Positions 37,989-48,977 of a DNA stretch of 64,000 nt are shown here, one piece after another. How positions within the stretch are numbered: position 1 is the stretch's first letter; every line of letters starts with the position of its first letter. The notes beneath the pieces were generated by a model. The model was given only the letters and a program-made list of their open reading frames with translations, was not told the origin of the DNA and searched no databases. A program made the position numbers and the translations under genes. The DNA is from Acholoe squamosa (taxonomy: Eukaryota > Annelida > Polychaeta > Phyllodocida > Polynoidae), in NCBI GenBank assembly GCA_949317995.1, contig OX439047.1, positions 46,315,505 to 46,379,504 on the forward strand, given 5' to 3'.

Positions 37989-38191
37989 TTGGTTTTAGTT
38001 CGTGACCCTGGAGGTCTCACCGAACCATGATGGAGCGACCCAAGGAAACTTGGGGTTCGTCAGTGGTGACTCCACTGAATCTGACTTCAGTAACTTAGGT
38101 TCTGAAGCAAAGGCGCCACCATTCACGGTAGACACAGGCCGAGACCTAAACTACCAACATACTACTGACTTCGAACCCGAAGAAATTAGAC

Positions 38192-40700
38192 TTGACAGAA
38201 CCAACCACTTCAGATTCAAAAACTCGAAGACATGTAGTTACTACCACTAGTACTGCTACAGCTACACCGATTACAGATAGGAAGTCACTCGAAGGCTTGA
38301 GTACATTTATATTTAATGTAGGCGGAAGCCAAAGCCAAGGATTGACCGCAAAAGAATACTTGCGACAGCAAGCAATCAATCGAGATGAGATGATGAGAAG
38401 TGACCAACAAAAGAAGTGGGAAAGTTCTGAACGCAAAGTATTGCGTCTACGAAATCTCGAAAAACAATGCAAGAAATACGAAGATGAACAAAAGATCCTA
38501 TTCTTCACTCTGAACAATCTTGAACAGAATGTGGAAAACAAGGAAGCTAGAAACAGATCTCTGGAAAAGGAGCATCTAGTGATCCAAAAGAAGCTCGAGC
38601 TGAACAAAGCCAAACTGGAAAATGAGAAACTCAAATTTGAGATCATATATGAACAATGGGAAATTTATCAAGAAGATAAACGTAACCAATTGTTAGTCGA
38701 AGAAGATAAACTCCGAGAAAACATTGATCTCCGGAGAACCGAGAACGAAAAATAAGTTCAGATTCGAAATGCAATGATCGAAGACAATGAACAGTTAATG
38801 CTGGAAATAAAGGATAACAATGAAGATTTTTTAATCCACCAGCAGGAGCTGTGTCTGCAAATAGCCCATCTTAGTAAAAAGAAAAAGGTTCTGGACTGTT
38901 ATGTAACAGGCTTAGAAAATACAGTGCCACCACCGAAGACGACATCAACAAGTCAACTTACCACCGAGGATACTTCTAACAATGAAAATGTCCACATCGA
39001 TGGCGGAGAAAACTCTTTCCATACAGATACAACTCCAGATAGTTGTGATATCATCGATGATTTGGATTCGGATGAATTCAAAGAACAGAATATCATACCT
39101 TTCGACCAAGCATTTGTCAAAGGTATGGCACCAATGACAACTTCGACACTAGCGGAAGCCTTGGTGAGACAGAGATTACCAGATTATGACCCATTCATCA
39201 ATGATAATGCTAGGGAAATGTTACCGGTGACGGTATCTATCAACCTGGACATAAATCTGATGAGGGTAGAGATAACAAATTGAGATTTAGTGTCGGAGAT
39301 GTCCCCTTGGGAACCTACACTGATGAAAATGGTGGACCCTATCAGGGTTCGGACCTAGTCTGCACCAATGAGGATGGATCTTTCAACATCTCATATGAAG
39401 ACAACTCATCTCCTCAAGATCCCGGAGCGGGTAATGACGGGAGCAAAGGGTCCAATGGAGGAGCGACAGGTGCTGCTGGAGGGTCTTCTGGCAACAGGAG
39501 GCGATCTAGAGCCACCCTTGACAATTTGCTGAATCAATCTTCAAACACTTCCGGGTGTGCCCACAATGAAGAAACGATTCGGGATTGGAGCGTTGGCCAA
39601 GTGAGTAAACTGGTATGGACAAGCAACGCTGCTCGAAGAGTTGCCATCATTCCCAAGTCTTATGATGGGACTGTGATGTGGAAGGAATGGTTTTTGAACT
39701 TTACCGATGACATGCGCTGTAATGCATGGTCTCCCGAGGAAGCACTGCCACACCTGGTCAGATGTTTGAAGGCCGGGCCAGGGAAGATAGCAGTGGTCAA
39801 ATGGAATGAAGTCTACAATGAATGCGGCACATTTACTGATTTAGTTGAATTTGCGAGTGTACTACTGTACAACTTGGTAACCGAGGACCCTATGATGGTT
39901 TTCAAGAAACGGACCCAAAAGCCTCATGAGACTTTCAGGGCTTTCAGATTGGAACTACAGACCTTATTACATAAGGCCCGCCCCAGTGTTGGCCTAAATG
40001 AGGAACGAACCTACTACCTCAGTTCATACAAGGACTCAGGGATGAGGAACAGCAGCAGGCCGCCCTAGCCGCTTGGAAAGGGAAGAATGCGGGGGTAACC
40101 GACCTCTTTGAAGCAGTAGACGACTTTAACAAGGTTCAAACCTTGATGGCAGGAAAAATTCCCATGAAGGCGGCTGCCGCTGCTATGGCCCCGATGACTC
40201 CAGTCTCCTCCATGCATCAGGCTGATGGGGGTGACTCCGATATCGAGGTGATCGAGATCGAAGAGGAGGATGGAAGCATCTCTGCTGTTCAAGTGAAACG
40301 AGACATGAAGAGGAAGTATATACCTCGACGAATGTTCAGTAAAAAGACTCCTGGTCGGGATATCAGACTTAAGGCTGAGCCCACCCCAGTGGAAAGAACG
40401 AATTCTCGAGGTTTGAGGTCCTCCTCACTGCCTACTTTGACAACATCCAACACTACTACCTCTGTTGCCACTCCGGCACAGATGGATGTTACTAAAATGA
40501 TGGAAGAAATGATCAAAACATTAACTGAAGCTATGACCATGAGACGGCCTCATCAGAGGGTGGACAGGTCTCGGTTAAGATGCTATAGATGTCAGGAAAT
40601 GGGCCACTATGCCCACGAATGTACAGCTCCGAAGCCCGTTCTCGCCCGTGTAACGGCTGTACAGGAAGGTGAAGGTGAAATCAGGAATAAGGAAAACTAG
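38192..40700 (+). pseudogene. Ty3-type gag, interrupted
   Basis: The N-terminal part (38192-38755) is a long charged coiled coil of about 100 residues after a Thr/Ser-rich start. The in-frame stop TAA at 38753 separates it from 38774-39283 in the same frame. A frame change leads to 39280-40068, with a low-complexity Gly/Asp/Ser linker and then the capsid-like helical domain (YDGTVMWKEWFLNF, later LRLELQTLL-type text). Another frame change near 40050 leads to 40143-40700, which ends with the CCHC zinc knuckle CYRCQEMGHYAHEC at 40581-40622, a nucleic-acid-binding motif of gag proteins. A coiled coil this long before capsid is unusual. One stop and two frame changes make it non-functional as read. 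Confidence 0.85.
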
Positions 40701-40726
40701 AGGGGGTCACATTAAGAGCAAACGGT

Positions 40727-41387
40727 GTGATCCCTGAAAGGAATTGCCAAAATACCGGAAACGGCAAGATCAAACTATCCAACAAGCCAATTTCTCCTGG
40801 GAGACTGGTAAGTGAGAAGGATCCTTTCACTCCAGTCGGGGCCAGAAGCTTTGATGTGATGGAGGGTCAGAGGACTCAGAGCCGGAAGGAGGAATCCTGC
40901 ATCAAAAACGAGGAAGGGTGGGTCAGAGAGCTGGCCCGGGTGAGTGCAACACACCTTCCCCCGACCATCCAAGTGGCCTTTTTAAAAGGCTTTGAGTGGG
41001 AGCTCGGTGACTCGGAGGAGCAGGTTCGATTTGCTGAAAATCCTTCCCCACTGGGAGGGAAAAGATGGTACGTCACTGTATCGGTGAAGGAACAGGTCGG
41101 GGAATTCTTGATAGACACTGGTGCCAGCCATTTGTGTCTCCAAGAAGTTCTTCGAACTAATGTCGGGCAAGCCCGATTCACTCCCTGTGGGTGTAAATGC
41201 TTGCACAGCGGACGGTAGCCGGATGCAGACTTTTGGTAAAACCTTCATACAGATCGGAATGGGTGGACATGACTTTGTCATGTGCCCCACCATTGCCGAG
41301 ATAAGCGATGATGGGAAAATCGGACTGGACTTCGCTAGCCTGTATGGTGCGGTGTTAGATCCCCATCATGGGTTGTTAAAAAATTAG
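40727..41387 (+). pseudogene. Retropepsin-like protease, frameshifted
   Basis: The frame 40727-41218 contains FLIDTGASHLCL, with the DTGAS active site of aspartic retropepsins at 41114-41128. After that, the continuing protease-like text is in another frame (41121-41387), which ends DFASLYGAVLDP...LLKN and stops. This last stretch is the one joined to the integrase at each internal duplication boundary. Confidence 0.75.
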
Positions 41388-42590
41388 GCACCCGTACAAC
41401 TGCGAAGTCCGCTGTGTATTGAGACATGTGCCCTCTGTGTGGATCCTGCATCAAAAACGAGGTTTTGTGTGGATTACTGAATGCTCAACAGGGTAACTAA
41501 GAAGAATTCTTATCCCTTACCTCGGATAGTTGAGAACTCCCTTGGGGGGAATAAGTATTTTTGCACCCTCGACTTGCAGTCTGGGTATTGGCAGATTGGA
41601 ATGGAACCCGAGGATATGGAGAAGACTGCTTTTTTGAGTCATATGGGATTGTTCCAGTACAAGGTATTACCCTTTGGGTTATGTAATGCACCAGCCACGT
41701 TCGAAGCCATGATGGAGACCATGTTAAATGATCTAAATTATGGGAACGTTGCCTGGTATATTTTGATGACATTGTCGTGTTCGGGAAAACGTTCGAGGAT
41801 TGTGCCAACAATCTTGAATTGGTCTTAAAGCGAATCCAAGCCAATGGATTGAAGCTTAAACCTAGGGAGTGTAACTTATTTAAAACATCTATTACCTACT
41901 TAGGTAGAATCATAACACCCGACGGCATTCATGCCGACCCCGAGAAACTTCAATCAGTTTCCAAATGGGCTAAGCCTGAGAATGCCAGAGAGATACTTAA
42001 GAGTGGTAAGAGGCCAGAAAGGCCAGCCATTTCTATTGAAGATCGAGAAACCCGTAAGTTTCTAGCTCAATGGACTGAGCTGGAGATGATAGACAGGTTG
42101 CTTTGTTGTTGGAAGACTTGTCCTACCAAGGACAAGATTTTGCAGATAGTGATCCCTATGGCAATGAGACGCGACATCATGTACTTCTGTCATGGCCACA
42201 AAACTAGTGGACATTTCGGAAAGAAGAGGTCGCTCGAACGCCTCGCGAGACGCTATTACTGGCCTGGAATGAGCAGTGATATCACCAGATGAGTTATGAC
42301 TTGTCCTGAATGTGGCAAGAACAAACCTGAGCCAGGTATGGGCAAAATGTCATTGATGCAAGAACTGTTCGGGGTAAGATTCGCCAGAATAGCCACGCCT
42401 CGTGGAAACACCTGCATGATGGTAGTCTCAGATTATTACACGAAGTACACTCGTGTATTCCCACTGCCAAACCACAAAGCTGCCACTTGTGCTAGTGCAT
42501 TTGAATTTGAGTTGTCGAAACCTGTTGACAACTTCGCTAGCCTGTATGGTGGGGTGTTAGATCCCCGTCATGGGTTGTTAAAAAATTAGG
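41388..42590 (+). pseudogene. pol copy 1: RT and integrase fragments, two deletions
   Basis: First of three tandem pol segments. Compared with copies 2 and 3 it lacks the connection between protease and reverse transcriptase: at 41440 the sequence jumps to the RT through a 20-bp filler (41443-41462). It also lacks the end of the RT and all of RNase H, with a jump near 41994 from the RT C-terminal part to the integrase zinc-finger region. The RT frame (41481-41828) covers LNRVTKKNSYPLPRI to LPFGLCNAPATFEAM; the catalytic YFDD (41759-41770) is encoded in a different frame. The integrase part ends abruptly after SAFEFELSKPVDN and fuses to protease-derived text. Confidence 0.85.
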
Positions 42591-45130
42591 CACCCGTACA
42601 ACTGCGAAGTCCGCTGTGTATTGAGACATGTGCCCTCTGTGGCGATTGTAGTACAGACCATGAAGATCCCTCCGGGAACTACTTGTGACGTGTTGTGTTC
42701 CTCAAACTCAAAATTCAGGGCAGCCGACGCAGTGTTCGGACCCAATCCGGAAAGGCTGAGTTTCCTAAGATTGGAATCTGTCAACACCCTTGTCAGTAGT
42801 GGGGCTTGGGCTGTTATTCCCATCACTAACCGAAGTCACGATCTTATTTACCTACAGAGAAATGAGCAGGTGGGACAGATGTCCCTTGCTGAGTGCACAT
42901 CCGAAGTCCACTTCGAAAGTGAGGTTAACCCGAAGTCGATGATGAAACTGACAGATGAGCTTGACAAGCTGGTCGACGATTCCTCGCTTACCAATGCTGA
43001 TGAGAAGAGAAGGCTTCGAAACCTGTTGACAACCTACACAGCAGTGACACTGGAGATGCCAAACCCTTCATGATTCCATACCGGAGGTTACCTCTGAAAA
43101 AGAAGCTCGAAGCAGAAAGGCAGATTATCAACCTATTGAAAAAGGGGGTAATTGTACCTAGTGCTAGCCCTTGGTCTAGTCCTGTTTGTATGACTACAAA
43201 GAAAGAAAGAACCATAAGGTTTTGTGTGGATTACCGAATGCTCAACAGGGTAACTAAGAAGAATTCTTATCCCTTACCTCGGATAGTTGAGAACTCCCTT
43301 GGGGGGAATAAGTATTTTTGCACCCTCGACTTGCAGTCTGGGTATTGGCTGATTGGAATGGAACCCGAGGATATGGAGAAGACCGCTTTTTTGAGTCATA
43401 TGGGATTGTTCCAGTACAAGGTATTACCCTTTGGGTTATGTAATGCACCAGCCACGTTCGAAGCCATGATGGAGACCATGTTAAATGATCTAAATTATGG
43501 GAACGTTGCCTGGTATATTTTGATGACATTGTCGTGTTCGGGAAAACGTTCGAGGATTGTGCCAACAATCTTGAATTGGTCTTAAAGCGAATCCAAGCCA
43601 ATGGATTGAAGCTTAAACCTAGGGAGTGTAACTTATTTAAAACATCTATTACCTACTTAGGTAGAATCATAACACCCGACGGCATTCATGCCGACCCCGA
43701 GAAACTTCAATCAGTTTCCAAATGGGCTAAGCCTGAGAATGCCAGAGAGATACGTTCTTTTCTGGGGTTTTGCTCGTACTACAGAGACTTTATCCGAACT
43801 ACTCCAAAGTAAGCTATCCTTTGCAGGTACTTGCACATTGAACTCGGGCCGGGCTAAAGAACGTTTCCCATAAGGTGACGAGCAAGACAAGTCTTTTCAG
43901 GGTATAAAAGACTTATTTGCGAATACGCCAGTGTTGAAATACCCAACTTCGGATGGGCATTTCATCCTCAATACAGATGCCAGCAATGATAGCATAGGGG
44001 CGGCCCTGTCTCAGGTCCAAAACGGAGTCGAAGTTCCTCTTGCTTTTGCGAGCAATACTTTGAATAAAGTGCAAAGAAACTACTGCACCACCAAACGTGA
44101 GTTATTGGCTGTGGTGGCGTATACTAAAAAGTTTCGGCACTTTCTATGGGGTTCCGACTTTACGTTGAGAACAGACCACTCGTCTTTGAAGTGGCTCCTG
44201 AACTTCAAGGATGCGGAAGGGATGATTGGGCGCTGGTTAGCTAATTTATCTGAGTTTGGTTTGGAGCACAGTCAAATCCAACACCGAGCAGGGTCAAAGC
44301 ATGTAAATGCCAACGCTCTGTCCCGAAGACCGAAAGTGTCAGAAAGTGTCAGAAGATCGACTGTGATGATTTTGGGGCACACAACGCTGTGCTAGCGGGG
44401 GTTCGAACCCCTGGTAAAACTTGGAAGGTCGAACCATTGCCCGACCTCTGTGTGGAAAACATTGTTGAATGGTCCCCAGAGACCATCCAGCAGTTCCAAC
44501 AGAGTAACCCTGCAATAAAACGAGTTATTCAACTACTTAAGAGTGGTAAGAGGCCAGAAAGGCCAGCCATTTCTATTGAAGATCGAGAAACCCGTAAGTT
44601 TCTAGCTCAATGGACTGAGCTGGAGATGATAGACAGGTTGCTTTGTTGTTGGAAGACTTGTCCTACCAAGGACAAGATTTTGCAGATAGTGATCCCTATG
44701 GCAATGAGACGCGACATCATGTACTTCTGTCATGGCCACAAAACTAGTGGACATTTCGGAAAGAAGAGGTCGCTCGAACGCCTCGCGAGACGCTATTACT
44801 GGCCTGGAATGAGCAGTGATATCACCAGATGGGTTATGACTTGTCCTGAATGTGGCAAGAACAAACCTGAGCCAGGTATGGGCAAAATGTCATTGATGCA
44901 AGAACTGTTCGGGGTAAGATTCGCCAGAATAGCCACGCCTCGTGGAAACACCTGCATGATGGTAGTCTCAGATTATTACACGAAGTACACTCGTGTATTC
45001 CCACTGCCAAACCACAAAGCTGCCACTTGTGCTAGTGCATTTGAATTTGAGTTGTCGAAACCTGTTGACAACTTCGCTAGCCTGTATGGTGCGGTGTTAG
45101 ATCCCCGTCATGGGTTGTTAAAAAATTAGG
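42591..45130 (+). pseudogene. pol copy 2: RT, RNase H and half integrase
   Basis: Begins with the protease/RT linker (42621-43073), then RT 43070-43585 and 43534-43812. The YFDD box at 43516-43527 is out of frame with the preceding RT motifs. RNase H is at 43931-44395 (NTDASND, RTDHSSLKWLL, and NANALSR, where the family usually has an Asp). Integrase 44389-45129 has the HHCC zinc finger (HGHKTSGH ... CPEC) and the first catalytic Asp (VVSDYYTKY). It then stops at the same fusion point as copy 1 (45055-45072 filler) and joins the protease tail again. Confidence 0.88.
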
Positions 45131-48100
45131 CACCCGTACAACTGCGAAGTCCGCTGTGTATTGAGACATGTGCCCTCTGTGGCGATTGTAGTACAGACCA
45201 TGAAGATCCCTCCGGGAACTACTTGTGACGTGTTGTGTTCCTCAAACTCAAAATTCAGGGCAGCCGACGCAGTGTTCGGACCCAATCCGGAAAGGCTGAG
45301 TTTCCTAAGATTGGAATCTGTCAACACTCTTGTCAGTAGTGGGGCTTGGGCTGTTATTCCCATCACTAACTGAAGTCACGATCTTATTTACCTACAGAGA
45401 AATGAGCAGGTGGGACAGATGTCCCTTGCTGAGTGCACATCCGAAGTCCACTTCGAAAGTGAGGTTAACCCGAAGTTGATGATGAAACTGACAGATGAGC
45501 TTGACAAGCTGGTCGACGATTCCTCGCTTACCAATGCTGATGAGAAGAGAAGGCTTCGAAACCTGTTGACAACCTACACAGCAGTGACACTGGAGATGCC
45601 AAACCCTTCATGATTCCATACCGGAGGTTACCTCTGAAAAAGAAGCTCGAAGCAGAAAGGCAGATTATCAACCTATTGAAAAAGGGGGTAATTGTACCTA
45701 GTGCTAGCCCTTGGTCTAGTCCTGTTTGTATGACTTCAAAGAAAGAAAGAACCATAAGGTTTTGTGTGGATTACTGAATGCTCAACAGGGTAACTAAGAA
45801 GAATTCTTATCCCTTACCTCGGATAGTTGAGAACTCCCTTGGGGGGAATAAGTATTTTTGCACCCTCGACTTGCAGTCTGGGTATTGGCTGATTGGAATG
45901 GAACCCGAGGATATGGAGAAGACCGCTTTTTTGAGTCATATGGGATTGTTCCAGTACAAGGTATTACCCTTTGGGTTATGTAATGCACCAGCCACGTTCG
46001 AAGCCATGATGGAGACCATGTTAAATGATCTAAATTATGGGAACGTTGCCTGGTATATTTTGATGACATTGTCGTGTTTCGGGAAAACGTTCGAGGATTG
46101 TGCCAACAATCTTGAATTGGTCTTAAAGCGAATCCAAGCCAATGGATTGAAGCTTAAACCTAGGGAGTGTAACTTATTTAAAACATCTATTACCTACTTA
46201 GGTAGAATCATAACACCCGACGGCATTCATGCCGACCCCGAGAAACTTCAATCAGTTTCCAAATGGGCTAAGCCTGAGAATGCCAGAGAGATACGTTCTT
46301 TTCTGGGGTTTTGCTCGTACTACAGAGACTTTATCCGAACTACTCCAAAGTAAGCTATCCTTTGCAGGTACTTGCACATTGAACTCGGGCCGGGCTAAAG
46401 AACGTTTCCCATAAGGTGACGAGCAAGACAAGTCTTTTCAGGGTATAAAAGACTTATTTGCGAATACGCCAGTGTTGAAATACCCAACTTCGGATGGGCA
46501 TTTCATCCTCAATACAGATGCCAGCAATGATAGCATAGGGGCGGCCCTGTCTCAGGTCCAAAACGGAGTCGAAGTTCCTCTTGCTTTTGCGAGCAATACT
46601 TTGAATAAAGTGCAAAGAAACTACTGCACCACCAAACGTGAGTTATTGGCTGTGGTGGCGTATACTAAAAAGTTTCGGCACTTTCTATGGGGTTCCGACT
46701 TTACGTTGAGAACAGACCACTCGTCTTTGAAGTGGCTCCTGAACTTCAAGGATGCGGAAGGGATGATTGGGCGCTGGTTAGCTAATTTATCTGAGTTTGG
46801 TTTGGAGCACAGTCAAATCCAACACCGAGCAGGGTCAAAGCATGTAAATGCCAACGCTCTGTCCCGAAGACCGAAAGTGTCAGAAAGTGTCAGAAGATCG
46901 ACTGTGATGATTTTGGGGCACACAACGCTGTGCTAGCAGGGGTTCGAACCCCTGGTAAAACTTGGAAGGTCGAACCATTGCCCGACCTCTGTGTGGAAAA
47001 CATTGTTGAATGGTCCCCAGAGACCATCCAGCAGTTCCAACAGAGTGACCCTGCAATAAAACGAGTTATTCAACTACTTAAGAGTGGTAAGAGGCCAGAA
47101 AGGCCAGCCATTTCTATTGAAGATCGAGAAACCCGTAAGTTTCTAGCTCAATGGACTGAGCTGGAGATGATAGACAGGTTGCTTTGTTGTTGGAAGACTT
47201 GTCCTACCAAGGACAAGATTTTGCAGATAGTGATCCCTATGGCAATGAGACGCGACATCATGTACTTCTGTCATGGCCACAAAACTAGTGGACATTTCGG
47301 AAAGAAGAGGTCGCTCGAACGCCTCGCGAGATGCTATTACTGGCCTGGAATGAGCAGTGATATCACCAGATGGGTTATGACTTGTCCTGAATGTGGCAAG
47401 AACAAACCTGAGCCAGGTATGGGCAAAATGTCATTGATGCAAGAACTGTTCGGGGTAAGATTCGCCCGAATAGCCACGCCTCGTGGAAACACCTGCATGA
47501 TGGTAGTCTCAGATTATTACACGAAGTACACTCGTGTATTCCCACTGCCAAACCACAAAGCTGCCACTTGTGCTACTGCATTTGTCAAGGGATGGGTCCT
47601 ACACTTAGGCCCACCACTGATGATGCACAGCAATCAAGGGAGAGAGTTCGAGTTGAATTTATGGCAAGAAATGTGTCATTATTTGGCGATAGGTAAAACT
47701 AGAACCAACCCGTATAGACCTCAATCTGATGGTCAAGTGGAGAGGTCCAATCGAACATTGATTCAAGTCTTAAAAACCTTGGTAAACTCATGCCAAGATG
47801 ATTGGGACGAACAATGTGACTTCGTAGTACATGCTTATAGTAGTACTGTACACACCTCGACAAACTGCTCTCCAAACCTTCTAGTGTTTGGGGAAGGTAT
47901 AATTATGCCTGCAGACTTGGTGTATGGTGTGGTAGGGATTAGTCCTGAAGCTGTACTGTTTATAGAATCATTAAGAGACCACTTCAAACGGGCTTACAAG
48001 CTAGTTCGAATTGAACTAATGAATAATGCCTGATGGCAGAAAGTTGGTTATGACACCAATTTGAAACATCGACATTTCAATGTTGGTGATAGGGTATTCC

Positions 48101-48155
48101 GAATTCATGAACCTCTATCCTCTAAGAAATTAGTCTCATGTGGTGACAAAGATTA
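45131..48155 (+). pseudogene. pol copy 3: RT, RNase H and full-length integrase
   Basis: Nearly identical to copy 2 with an offset of about 2540 bp. RT spans ~45604-46353. One added T near 46077 merges the two halves into one ORF, yet the YFDD box (46056-46067) is still not read in that frame. RNase H is 46472-46936, with the same Asn at 46853-46855. The integrase, 46930-48033, is the only copy reaching its end: HHCC finger, first Asp in SDYYTKY, then HSNQGREFEL, where the second catalytic Asp is Asn (47632-47634), and Glu in QVERSNRTL. The C-terminal part continues in another frame to about 48155 with GDRVFRIHEP-type text and a basic tail beyond. Confidence 0.88.
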
Positions 48156-48977
48156 TCTCCGAATCCACCGTTAACATATTGAGTCTACCAACTGGTAGAA
48201 CCAATAAATCGAACGTGTGCAGATAACGACGTTGGAGAGGCCGAGAAGCAGCCAACGCCGAGTGTAAAGAATTGACAGAAAATTGGAATAGGGAGAAAGA
48301 CGAGATCCTGATGAAACCTAAGTGTTTAAGGACACCGCCTGGAACTAGGAAAATGAATAAGAAGAAGCCTAAAAAGGCTACACAAAAGAAGGTCAAGAGA
48401 ATCGATGTGAATCTAAAATCCGATCACAAGGAAAATGTCTAGCCGGGACACAGGAGTAGGGGTAGGAAGAGGACGCTGGTATCCTCTGATAAACCACCCC
48501 AAGCTCCTGGGTTGAAAAAGAAATCAAGTAGGAGAGAGACGCAGCCCACGAATTGCCGTAAGGTCTGCCATTACTTAAGTCCTGGTAGACAACGAGTGTA
48601 CATGTCCTGTACTGTGTAATGTTATTTGTTTTTGAAAGTTGAAATACTTTGAAATTGACTCGAAGTAGGGCTGGATGCACCGAAGTACCCTGTTCATGGT
48701 TCCTGTGGGTGACAGACAGCAAAGCTGACATGCACGTACAATACTGCATGTTTTTCTGTTAAACTCCCGATGATATGAACAGCGTAGGTACCTACCAATG
48801 CAACGACAAAACGGAGAGAAGAACCCTCGAACTACCACGGGTGCTGCCCCATGCGATATCGAGTATTTTTGTGCACCCATTTTCGCTCACAGCATGCGTC
48901 CCGATCTTTACGAGATGGACATGCTTTTGGCAATTAGATAGTTCTCACTGGGTTAACTCCAATTCTTTAGGAAAGCG
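48156..48977 (+). other. Linker between integrase and third ORF
   Basis: Contains the remnant of a Lys-rich integrase tail (to about 48440) and then non-coding sequence. No chromodomain was recognised. Confidence 0.4.

Noticed and set aside
44390-44415. GGGGTTCGAACCCC resembles the T-arm and B box of a tRNA (also at 46937-46953).
   Set aside because: No acceptor, D or anticodon arms can be fitted around it, and it lies in the integrase reading frame of the Ty3 element, where it encodes GVRTPG.
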